From Methylococcales bacterium (lineage in GTDB: Bacteria; Pseudomonadota; Gammaproteobacteria; Methylococcales; Methylomonadaceae), in assembly GCA_023134955.1 (NCBI GenBank), contig JAGLUC010000367.1, positions 1 to 8,084 of the forward strand: 8,084 bases of DNA, in the 5' to 3' direction. Of this stretch, positions 1-6,006 are shown piece by piece (position 1 is the stretch's first letter; every line of letters starts with the position of its first letter). A program made the translations under genes and the position numbers. The notes under the pieces are model-generated. The model did not search any database and had not been told where the DNA came from. It saw only the letters and a list, made by a program, of their open reading frames with translations.

Positions 1-121
1 TACGGGCTACTTTTTCATTACTGCGGAAGCTTCACCCTTAGATTAAGTGGATATTTTTTGTAAATTCATAGGGAATAAAGGGCGGTGCTATGTGTGATTT
101 TCTAAGTGCGGATTAGGGAAG

Positions 122-1114
122 TTATATTTCTAATACTATTTTTCCTGATACATGACCTTGCTCAATTTTTTTATGCGCCATCATTGCTTGTTGTAATGGA
201 AAAACATCAGCAATATGAACCTTTAAATCCCCCCTCTCCAGCCATTGTTTACACCGCTGTAAAATAATGACATGCTTATCTCTTGCATCATCCAGTCCTT
301 TAAGCATAGGTGTTAACATTAATTCAAAACCAATCAAAAGATTTCTCATTCTTGCTTCTGCTAATACAACATCGCCAGGATCTAATAAAGTAATCAATCG
401 ACCAAAATAAGCGGTAATAGCAATGCTTTGTTTAAATACATCACCTCCTACCGTATCAATAACTAAATCAACCCCCTGATTATGAGTCAATCGCTTAACC
501 TCATTAACAAATCCAGTTTCAGTGTATATCACTGCATGATCAGCACCTAATGACTTGACAAAGTCTGCTTTTTCCTCGGAACTAACGGTAGTTATTACTT
601 GTGCGCCATGTAACTTTGCTAATTGTATGGCTACATGCCCCACCCCACCCGCACCCGCGTGAATCAAGACAGTTTGTTCTGGCTGCAAGTCACCTTTTTC
701 AAATAGAGCATTCCATGCTGTAATCAAAACCAAAGGCATAGCCGCAGCTTCAACAAAACTTATATTGTTTGGTTTTAAACTGAGCCAGCGATTGTCAACA
801 ACCGTATATTCTGCATAACTCCCTTGCTCATTTCCCAATCCTCCATGACAATACCAGACTTCATCCCCTACTTTATATTGAGACACACCCTCTGCAACCT
901 CAACAATCTCACCCGAACCATCGCAACCTAAAACAATAGGGAAAATTTGTTGATAAAAACCACCATTACTACGCACTTTTGTATCAATAGGGTTTACGCC
1001 CACCGCCTTAATTCTAATTTTAACCTCTGTTGCAGTCATTATTTCCGGTTCTGCAATGTCTGCTAACTGTAAGACTTCGACCGAACCTTTATCTGTCATT
1101 AAAATTGCTTTCAT
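122..1114 (-). CDS. Zinc-independent MDR oxidoreductase, quinone reductase-like
   Basis: This is a medium-chain dehydrogenase/reductase of about 330 residues, the usual length for NADPH:quinone oxidoreductase-like proteins. Numbered from an ATG at 1126, the N-terminal GroES-like half carries the VNPIDTKVR segment (44-52) and LGCDGSGEIVEV (66-77). The Rossmann half carries the dinucleotide motif AGAGGVG (157-163), followed by the QLAKLHGAQV helix and strand. The cysteine-rich structural zinc loop of alcohol dehydrogenases is absent, so a zinc-free NAD(P)H-dependent reductase is likely; the substrate cannot be read. I prefer the ATG at 1114 (330 aa, MKAILMTDKG). It gives the typical family N-terminus and has GGA seven bases upstream. 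The ATG at 1126 would add MDSL and has poorer ribosome-binding spacing. The chosen ATG overlaps the TAA of the upstream remnant frame (TAATG). The gene lies downstream of fau on the same strand and may be co-transcribed. No terminator is obvious in 1-121. Confidence 0.85.
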   Translation of the reverse strand: MKAILMTDKGSVEVLQLADIAEPEIMTATEVKIRIKAVGVNPIDTKVRSNGGFYQQIFPIVLGCDGSGEIVEVAEGVSQYKVGDEVWYCHGGLGNEQGSYAEYTVVDNRWLSLKPNNISFVEAAAMPLVLITAWNALFEKGDLQPEQTVLIHAGAGGVGHVAIQLAKLHGAQVITTVSSEEKADFVKSLGADHAVIYTETGFVNEVKRLTHNQGVDLVIDTVGGDVFKQSIAITAYFGRLITLLDPGDVVLAEARMRNLLIGFELMLTPMLKGLDDARDKHVIILQRCKQWLERGDLKVHIADVFPLQQAMMAHKKIEQGHVSGKIVLEI

Positions 1115-1305
1115 TAAACTGTCCATTGCTCACGATAATTCTGATAACTGCTCTGTTTTAATAGAGCGATATGTTTACCACCGCTAACAAAGGTATCTAT
1201 AACTTTTGTTAGCAAATATCCAGCATTATCAACAATCGCCTTTCCAGGTTCAATATAAACCTCAAAGCCATATTTAGCTTTCAAGCGTAAATGCAGGGGT
1301 ATTAT
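1114..1305 (-). pseudogene. Remnant of a fold-type III PLP decarboxylase
   Basis: The gap between fau and the MDR gene keeps a 64-codon open frame with no start codon, bounded by TAA at 1306-1308 and TAA at 1114-1116. Its translation contains LRLKAKYGF, then EVYIEPGKAIVDNAGYLLT, then KVIDTFVSGGKHIALL. The EPG(K/R)-x-I-V-x-(N/D)-A-G-x-L pattern is typical of the region around the substrate-binding EPGR motif in diaminopimelate, ornithine and carboxynorspermidine decarboxylases (alanine-racemase-fold PLP enzymes). These enzymes are roughly 380-420 residues, so only about 45 residues of recognisable homology survive. The PLP-lysine N-terminal half and the C-terminal active-site part are missing. 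After IALL the translation (KQSSYQNYREQWTV) no longer looks like the family. I read it as the relic of a lost gene, perhaps removed by deletion. Which family member it came from is undecided. The assignment rests on recognising the motif by eye. Confidence 0.55.
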
Positions 1306-1315
1306 TTATTTTATT

Positions 1316-1930
1316 TTATTTTTTACTCGCTTTAAATCCATTTCTTTCAATCGGATAGCTGTATGTCTCGGTTAAAATATTATTCATATAAACATCATGT
1401 TGTTCCATAAGCACTTTGTCACACATTTGTGATTCAAAACAAATAGCACTTAAAACAGTATCTGCTCTTAGTTGTTGTAATAAACGATCATAATACCCCG
1501 CCCCATTACCTAAGCGACCACCTACCCGGTCAAAAACTACTCCTGGAACCATAATTAAATCAAGTTCATCGGATGATATTTCCTTACCCTTTTCGCCCCA
1601 TCTATTTTGTGGTGGTTCTAAAATACCCCATGTTCCAGAAATTAGCTCAGTCAAATCTTGCAATAACCACAATCCCAGTTTATTTTGATCTGAGGAATCC
1701 TTTGTACAGTAGGGAATAACGATTCGTTTGGGACTGTCAAGCTCATTGATCATGGCATTTAAAGTTCTAACTTCAGAACGACAATGTAAATACCACATCA
1801 CAGTATCTGCTTGTTGATAGGTCTCTTGCTCTATAAATTTTTTACAGATCAATTGGCTCAACTTTTCTTTATCTTGCTGAGCATTTCTTGCCTCATAAGC
1901 TTGACGACGTTGTTTTTGTTTTTCTGTCAT
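1316..1930 (-). CDS. fau: 5-formyltetrahydrofolate cyclo-ligase
   Basis: The 204-residue protein is a 5-formyl-THF cyclo-ligase (methenyl-THF synthetase, YgfA/Fau). It is a cytosolic enzyme that uses ATP to convert 5-formyl-THF into 5,10-methenyl-THF, returning folate to the active one-carbon pool. The diagnostic segment is MVPGVVFDRVGGRLGNGAGY at 127-146 followed by YDR, which contains the ATP-binding RLGxGxGYYDR loop. The basic N-terminal KQKQRR (4-9) fits the nucleotide phosphate contact. HCRSEVRT (49-56) matches the substrate-side strand, and QHDVYMNNILTET near the C-terminus is the usual family ending. Length is normal. The start is the only plausible one, but no Shine-Dalgarno sequence precedes it. 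Instead a U-rich tract, which is also the tail of the upstream terminator, ends five bases before the ATG. In many proteobacteria this gene follows the 6S RNA gene ssrS; here isocitrate dehydrogenase lies 61 bp upstream and leaves no room for it. Confidence 0.93.
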   Translation of the reverse strand: MTEKQKQRRQAYEARNAQQDKEKLSQLICKKFIEQETYQQADTVMWYLHCRSEVRTLNAMINELDSPKRIVIPYCTKDSSDQNKLGLWLLQDLTELISGTWGILEPPQNRWGEKGKEISSDELDLIMVPGVVFDRVGGRLGNGAGYYDRLLQQLRADTVLSAICFESQMCDKVLMEQHDVYMNNILTETYSYPIERNGFKASKK

Positions 1931-1935
1931 AAAAT

Positions 1936-1969
1936 AAAAAAGACGCAGTCTATTTTAGACTCCGCCTTT
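1936..1969 (-). terminator. Intrinsic terminator after isocitrate dehydrogenase
   Basis: On the minus strand a hairpin has the inner stem AGTCTA/TAGACT (1956-1961 with 1947-1952) around a three-base loop. After one G-G mismatch it continues through GGCG/CGTC (one G-U wobble) and AAA/TTT. It runs directly into six T residues (plus-strand A run 1936-1941). This is a textbook Rho-independent terminator, starting about 20 bases after the isocitrate dehydrogenase stop codon. Its T tract ends five bases before the fau start codon. Confidence 0.85.
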
Positions 1970-1991
1970 AACTATAAAGCTTACGGGTAAT

Positions 1992-2999
1992 CTAAAGAGC
2001 CGCAATAATGGCTTCACCCATTTCAATCGTCCCTGCTTTAGAATTTGGGTTTAAATCGGGTGTTACAAATTCACCTGCTTCAACTACTTTTTCTACCGCA
2101 TTCTTGATTTTAGTCGCAGCTTCTGTCTCACCCAAATAATTTAACATCATCACTCCAGCCATAATGACGGCTGTTGGGTTTGCTATATTTTTACCTGCAA
2201 TATCAGGAGCACTACCATGTACAGCTTCAAATAATGCAGCTTCTGTACCAATGTTAGCGCCTGGAATCAAGCCTAAACCACCAACTAACCCGGCCGTTAA
2301 ATCAGATAAAATATCACCAAACATATTGGTTGTAACGATCACATCAAACTGCGTAGGATCCATAATCAGATGCATACAAGTCGCATCAACAATCTTTTCA
2401 TCAAATTCAATTTCAGGATATTTTTTAGCCACTTCTTTTGCTGTATCTAAAAACAAACCTGAAGTAAATTTTAAAATATTTGCTTTATGACAGGCTGTGA
2501 CTTTTTTACGCCCATTTTCTTTGGCATATTTAAAGGCATATTCAACAATACGCTCAGAGCCAGATTTGGTAATCACAGCCAGGCTTTCTGCAACATCTTT
2601 TTCTCTGGTCAAATAATGCTCAAGTCCTAAATACAAACCTTCGGTATTTTCTCTAACAACCACAATATCAACATTATCAAATTTAGTTTGAGCACCTTTC
2701 CAGGTTTTGGCAGGACGTATATTGGCATATAAATCATATTTCTGGCGTAATGCCACATTAATACTTCTAAACCCCCCTCCAATAGGTGTGGTTAAAGGGC
2801 CTTTAAATGCAATCCTATTTTTATCAATAGATTCTAAGGTTTCATCAGGAAGCGGTGTACCATATTTATCAAAAGCCACCATGCCGGCATCTGCTTGTTC
2901 CCAATTTATTTTTACACCCGTTGCATCAATAATTTTAACAGCAACCTCCATAATAGAGGGCCCGATACCATCACCTTTAATTAATGTAACATTATGCAT
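1992..2999 (-). CDS. icd: NAD-dependent isocitrate dehydrogenase
   Basis: The 335-residue protein belongs to the isocitrate/isopropylmalate dehydrogenase family. It should oxidise isocitrate to 2-oxoglutarate and CO2 in the cytosol. Visible substrate residues are S79, N81, R85 and R95 in GGGFRSINVALRQKYDLYAN, then R116 of VVRENTEG, Y123 and K172 of CHKANILK. The metal-binding aspartates are D205, D229 and D233 (NMFGDILSDL). The cofactor loop HGSAPDIAG (261-269) has Asp-Ile where E. coli NADP-isocitrate dehydrogenase has Lys-Tyr, so NAD is the predicted cofactor. The short length also matches the NAD-type (IDH3-like) group rather than the 415-residue NADP enzyme. The ATG at 2999 is chosen because GGAG lies eight bases upstream and the family N-terminus (VTLIKGDGIGP) starts right there. 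The open frame reaches 3062 but codes for nothing family-like. Isopropylmalate dehydrogenase is the main alternative; the SxN substrate loop argues for isocitrate. The gene is divergent from the mtd operon and followed by its own terminator. Confidence 0.9.
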   Translation of the reverse strand: MHNVTLIKGDGIGPSIMEVAVKIIDATGVKINWEQADAGMVAFDKYGTPLPDETLESIDKNRIAFKGPLTTPIGGGFRSINVALRQKYDLYANIRPAKTWKGAQTKFDNVDIVVVRENTEGLYLGLEHYLTREKDVAESLAVITKSGSERIVEYAFKYAKENGRKKVTACHKANILKFTSGLFLDTAKEVAKKYPEIEFDEKIVDATCMHLIMDPTQFDVIVTTNMFGDILSDLTAGLVGGLGLIPGANIGTEAALFEAVHGSAPDIAGKNIANPTAVIMAGVMMLNYLGETEAATKIKNAVEKVVEAGEFVTPDLNPNSKAGTIEMGEAIIAAL

Positions 3000-3031
3000 T
3001 TTAAAACTCTCCGTTAATATAAATCTCGCAA

Positions 3032-3062
3032 ATGATACACAAAATCGCTTTTTTTTGCTCAA
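3032..3062 (-). promoter_or_regulatory. Possible promoter of isocitrate dehydrogenase
   Basis: On the minus strand TTGAGC (3057-3062) lies 19 bases before TATCAT (3032-3037). The spacer contains eight A residues. A start near 3025 would give a 5' leader of about 25 bases containing the GGAG ribosome site. The -35 match is four of six and the spacer is long, so this is tentative. Confidence 0.3.
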
Positions 3063-3141
3063 TTCAATCGCCCTAGATGATTTTTCGCAATAAATATAGC
3101 AAAATTGCTCAGTATATTAATTTCGTAAAACCACCTTAAAC

Positions 3142-3170
3142 TACAAACACAGGTTTTTTTACTCTATAAT
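3142..3170 (+). promoter_or_regulatory. Probable promoter of the mtd operon
   Basis: A perfect -10 box TATAAT lies at 3165-3170. The best hexamer 17 bases upstream is TACAAA (3142-3147), which matches the -35 consensus at only three of six positions, so an activator or a weak -35 is implied. Transcription would start near 3177, giving a leader of about 28 bases before the first mtdB start. Confidence 0.5.
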
Positions 3171-3204
3171 TGACCAGACTAACAACTTAACTCTTGAGAC
3201 CATT

Positions 3205-4113
3205 ATGGAAAAACCTTACATTTTACACATGTTAACCACTGCCAAAAACTTGAGTCCATTTGACGTAAACATGGCGATGGATGCTGGCTGGGTTTCTGCA
3301 ATACCCTATATTAATGTTGAAGCAAGTGAAGTAAAGGGCTTAGTTCAGGATGTTATTTTTTCTCGTAGTCCTAAAGGTTTAAAGAATACAGGTATATTTA
3401 TAGGCGGAAGAGATGCTAAGCAAGCCATGGACATGCTTAAAACCGCTAAAAACAGTATGGTTCCTCCATTTGAAGTATCTGTTTTTTCAGACCCTAGTGG
3501 TGCCTTTACCACGGCAGCGGGCATGATTGTAGCGATAGAAAAAGAACTGGATGAAAAATTTAACACTACCTTGAAGGGCAAAACAATTCTTGCTCTCGGT
3601 GGAACAGGCCCTGTTGGTCAAGCAGCTGCGGTTATTGCGGCACAAGCAGGGGCAAATGTCAGAATCATTGGTAGACAGCTAGAAAAAGCTCAACGTATTG
3701 CAGAGCTTTGTAATGATGAATTTGGCGAAGGAAAAATATCCATCCAGGCAGGTGCTGATGCAGATAAAGCTGAATACATTAAAACAGCCGATGTGATTTT
3801 TGCTACTGGCGCTGCGGGTATTGAATTATTAAGTGCCGAACTTATTGCTTCAGCCTCTCAGCTAAAAGTGGCGGCTGATGTTAATGCCGTTCCACCTTCT
3901 GGTATTATTGGACTGGATGCTTTTGATAATGGAAAGGCACTTGCCAATAGCACCAGTGGTGCTGTTGGTATTGGTGCTTTAGCTATTGGTAATATAAAAT
4001 ATCAAGCACAAAGTCGCTTATTAAAGAAAATGATCAATAGCGAAAAACCTGTTTATCTACATTTTGAACATGCTTTTGAAGTCGCTCGCGAATTTATAAA
4101 ATCATCTAAATAA
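3205..4113 (+). CDS. mtdB: Methylene-H4MPT dehydrogenase, MtdB-type, copy 1
   Basis: The 302-residue cytosolic enzyme should oxidise methylene-tetrahydromethanopterin to methenyl-H4MPT while reducing NAD(P), a step in formaldehyde oxidation to formate. Family marks are ILHML (6-10), SPFDVNMAMDAG (17-28), VIFSRSP (50-56), TGIFIGGRD (62-70), MVPPFE (85-90), DPSGAFTTAAG (96-106) and the C-terminal GIGALAIGNIKY (255-266). The SPFDVNMA and ADVNAVPPSGI (224-234) segments are MtdB-like rather than MtdA-like. The Rossmann motif is GGTGPVG (132-138). The second beta strand ends in IIGRQLEKAQ (154-163), with Arg157 and Lys161 where a 2'-phosphate would sit, suggesting NADP use. The ATG is preceded by a modest GAGA ribosome site. 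The gene is first in a two-gene operon with a paralogue 9 bp downstream. It could carry out a related, specialised reaction (MtdC-like dehydrogenases are known). Family assignment is firm; which cofactor and physiological direction apply is inference. Confidence 0.9.
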   Translation: MEKPYILHMLTTAKNLSPFDVNMAMDAGWVSAIPYINVEASEVKGLVQDVIFSRSPKGLKNTGIFIGGRDAKQAMDMLKTAKNSMVPPFEVSVFSDPSGAFTTAAGMIVAIEKELDEKFNTTLKGKTILALGGTGPVGQAAAVIAAQAGANVRIIGRQLEKAQRIAELCNDEFGEGKISIQAGADADKAEYIKTADVIFATGAAGIELLSAELIASASQLKVAADVNAVPPSGIIGLDAFDNGKALANSTSGAVGIGALAIGNIKYQAQSRLLKKMINSEKPVYLHFEHAFEVAREFIKSSK

Positions 4114-4122
4114 GGAAGTAAA

Positions 4123-5019
4123 ATGGCAAAGCGCAGTATTCTTCATATGTTTGACCCTATGCCAAATAACAGTCCTTTTGATGTCAATATGGCATTAGAT
4201 ACTGGGTTTGACGTATTAATGCCTTACAGCAACGTAAAACTGGAAAGTATCCACGGCTTAACTCAAGACGCAATCTTCTCTCGTAGCCCAGCAGGCATAA
4301 AACGAACAGGGATTTTTATCGGTGGGCGAGATATTGGTTTGGCAATGGATATGTTAAATACTGCCAAACAAGCAATGGTTCCGCCTTTTGAAATTTCAAT
4401 ACTGGCTGATCCTAGCGGAGCTTTTACCACTGCTGCGGCATTAGTTGCCTGTGTGGAAAAACAACTCAAAGAAAAACATGGCAAACAACTAAAAGACTGC
4501 AAAGGACTGGTTTTTGGTGGAACTGGACCTGTCGGTATAGCAACTGGAGTAATTGCCTCGTTAGCAGGTGCGGATATTTCCCTTGTTGACCACATGTCAT
4601 TTGATACTGCTAACGATGCAGCAAAAGAATATAACAGACGTTGCAAAAGCACCCTAACTAGTTCTGTGGCAGGTTCAGATGCTGAAAAAGCACTATTAAT
4701 AGCTAATACAGATATTGTATTTTGTACTGCCAAAGCTGGAGTTCAAGTGCTAAGCCCTGAAGTTATGGCTCAGGCAAAACAACTTAAAGTTGCTGGAGAC
4801 GTTAATGCTGTCCCACCTGCAGGAATTGTAGGAATTGGAGCCAATGATAATGGCGTGATTCTAAATGAAATAACAGGGGCTACTGGCATTGGCGCACTCG
4901 CCATAGGTAATATTAAATATAAATTACAACACAGATTATTAAAACTTATTTTAGAAAATGAAAAACCTGTTTACTTAGACTTTAGAGATGCCTTTTCTAA
5001 GGCTCAAGAGCTCGTTTAA
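4123..5019 (+). CDS. mtdB: Methylene-H4MPT dehydrogenase, MtdB-type, copy 2
   Basis: This 298-residue paralogue of the preceding gene matches it at about half of all positions by eye, with almost no gaps. It carries SILHMF (5-10), SPFDVNMALDTG (17-28), AIFSRSP (50-56), TGIFIGGRD (62-70), DPSGAFTTAAA (96-106), GGTGPVG (132-138), DVNAVPPAGI (226-235), GIGALAIGNIKY (255-266) and a closing KPVYLDFRDAF. It should also oxidise methylene-H4MPT to methenyl-H4MPT. The second beta strand ends in SLVDHMS (153-159). Asp156 stands where copy 1 has Gly-Arg, and an acidic residue here usually binds the ribose of NAD and excludes NADP. NAD preference is therefore inferred. The start is well supported by GGAAG at 4114-4118, directly after the stop of copy 1, so the two genes are co-transcribed. 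Of the two it looks closer to the classical MtdB ending (YLDFRDAF). No frameshift or truncation is seen. Confidence 0.92.
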   Translation: MAKRSILHMFDPMPNNSPFDVNMALDTGFDVLMPYSNVKLESIHGLTQDAIFSRSPAGIKRTGIFIGGRDIGLAMDMLNTAKQAMVPPFEISILADPSGAFTTAAALVACVEKQLKEKHGKQLKDCKGLVFGGTGPVGIATGVIASLAGADISLVDHMSFDTANDAAKEYNRRCKSTLTSSVAGSDAEKALLIANTDIVFCTAKAGVQVLSPEVMAQAKQLKVAGDVNAVPPAGIVGIGANDNGVILNEITGATGIGALAIGNIKYKLQHRLLKLILENEKPVYLDFRDAFSKAQELV

Positions 5020-5025
5020 CCCCCC

Positions 5026-5051
5026 CTTCCATTAAGCCACGCTGATGGAAG
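5026..5051 (+). terminator. Terminator-like hairpin after the mtd operon
   Basis: A perfect seven-base stem CTTCCAT/ATGGAAG (5026-5032 with 5045-5051) encloses a twelve-base loop that can form a further AGC/GCT stem. It lies seven bases after the mtd stop codon, preceded by seven C residues. No proper T run follows, only ACTTTGT, so it may protect the 3' end or act with Rho rather than terminate alone. It also lies between convergent genes. Confidence 0.4.
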
Positions 5052-5111
5052 ATACTTTGTAAAACAGTCTTTTAAGCTATTCTATCCTTTCAACAAACAA
5101 AAAATCGAAAT

Positions 5112-5756
5112 TTATATTAAAGCATTATCAAGATGATTAAACTTAACCGCTAAACGAGTTAACTCCACGTCATTTTTTATATTTAACTTATCATATAAAC
5201 GGTAGCGATAAGTATTTACCGTCTTGTCACTTAACATTAATAACTCCGCCATTTCTTTAATACTTTTTCCCTGTAATATCAAATTAACAACTTCAGATTC
5301 TCTTTGTGAAAGCTTTAGAAAAGGGGATTCATTTGCTCCTGGCAAACTCTGAAAAGCAAGATTATTGGCTACTTCAGTGCACAAATAATGCTTCCCTTCC
5401 ATAACCGCATGAATAGCTGCAACCATTTCTTCAACAGGTGAGCCTTTAGAAATAAAACCTAGTGCGCCAAGTTTTAATAGTTGCTGAGGAATAGAACCAT
5501 CATTATGCACGGATAAAGCAATAATCTTAAGGTCTGGAAATTTTAACAAAGCCCTTCTACAAGCTTCAACTCCCCCAATACCAGGCATATTAATATCCAT
5601 CAAAATTATATCAGGTGAAATATCTTCCAGCATTTCAAGTGCTTGCTCTCCACAACTGGTCACTCCAATGACAGAAATATCTTCCTTTGAATTAAGTATT
5701 GACTCAATACCTGTCGCAACTAACTCATGATCATCAACCAATAAAACCTTAATCAT
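5112..5756 (-). CDS. gacA: GacA/UvrY-type two-component response regulator
   Basis: The 214-residue protein is a NarL/LuxR-class response regulator closely resembling GacA/UvrY along its whole length. Partnered by a GacS/BarA histidine kinase, this regulator normally switches on small RNAs that sequester the translational repressor CsrA/RsmA. The receiver domain (1-120) shows the acidic pair D8-D9, phosphoacceptor D54 in ILMDINMPGIGG, S82 and K104 (FISKG). The C-terminal DNA-binding domain starts at LSQRESEVVNLI (149-160), and its recognition helix region is LSDKTVNTYRYRLYDKL (175-191), the NTYRYR signature of GacA/UvrY. The start MIKVLLVDDHE has a weak GAG about eight bases upstream. The gene stands alone: it converges with the mtd operon, ppiD lies upstream with a 250 bp gap, and the uvrC neighbour common in gammaproteobacteria is absent. 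No cognate kinase is in the window. Direct targets here are unknown. Confidence 0.92.
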   Translation of the reverse strand: MIKVLLVDDHELVATGIESILNSKEDISVIGVTSCGEQALEMLEDISPDIILMDINMPGIGGVEACRRALLKFPDLKIIALSVHNDGSIPQQLLKLGALGFISKGSPVEEMVAAIHAVMEGKHYLCTEVANNLAFQSLPGANESPFLKLSQRESEVVNLILQGKSIKEMAELLMLSDKTVNTYRYRLYDKLNIKNDVELTRLAVKFNHLDNALI

Positions 5757-5789
5757 TCAAAAACTCACAAATATGCAACTCATAAACCA

Positions 5790-5807
5790 ACTATTTTAGA
5801 AAATAGT
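5790..5807. repeat. Perfect inverted repeat upstream of gacA
   Basis: ACTATTTT and AAAATAGT form a perfect eight-base dyad with a two-base centre, located 34-51 bases upstream of the gacA start codon. On the minus strand outer AACC/GGTT segments can extend it with an asymmetric bulge. No T run follows, so it is not a terminator. An operator or a leader hairpin is possible. Confidence 0.5.
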
Positions 5808-5880
5808 CATAGGGTTAATCCAAGACCTTTGCACAAAATAGATTTTTCTTCAGAGCAAAACAAAAACAAATGTCTCATTT

Positions 5881-5886
5881 ATTATA
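5881..5886 (-). promoter_or_regulatory. Possible gacA -10 box
   Basis: On the minus strand this is a perfect TATAAT, which would give a leader of roughly 118 bases containing the inverted repeat at 5790-5807. No good -35 hexamer is found 16-18 bases upstream. The rest of the 250 bp gap between gacA and ppiD shows no gene, RNA or terminator I can support. Confidence 0.3.
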
Positions 5887-6006
5887 AGGCTCTACTATAA
5901 CCGTATACCCTTCCAATTGACTAATTTATTTATCCAATCCTAAAGTGACAAGTGTTACATTTCAGATAACAAATTCATCTTAATGATGCTATAAAAGATT
6001 TAATGA

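Noticed and set aside
2..46. Possible C-terminal tail of a plus-strand gene entering from the left edge (TGYFFITAEASPLD, then stop)
   Set aside because: Fourteen codons in one of three frames prove nothing, and no motif is recognisable. The rest of 1-121 shows no gene or clear hairpin.
1301..1325. AT-rich TTATTTTATTTTA-like short repeat at the fau end
   Set aside because: It is low-complexity sequence spanning the end of fau and its stop codon, with too few and imperfect units to call a repeat element.
3000..3062. Extended N-terminus (21 residues) for isocitrate dehydrogenase
   Set aside because: The extension starts at TTG, resembles nothing in the family, and would bury a good GGAG ribosome site and the candidate promoter inside the gene.
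2164..3093. Two plus-strand open frames of 108 and 128 codons across the isocitrate dehydrogenase gene
   Set aside because: They are antisense to a strongly conserved gene, have no ribosome sites or recognisable domains, and are explained by its codon pattern.
3345..4733. Minus-strand open frames of 78 and 156 codons inside the two mtdB genes
   Set aside because: They occupy corresponding positions in both paralogues and give related translations, as expected from antisense reading of homologous genes rather than real genes.
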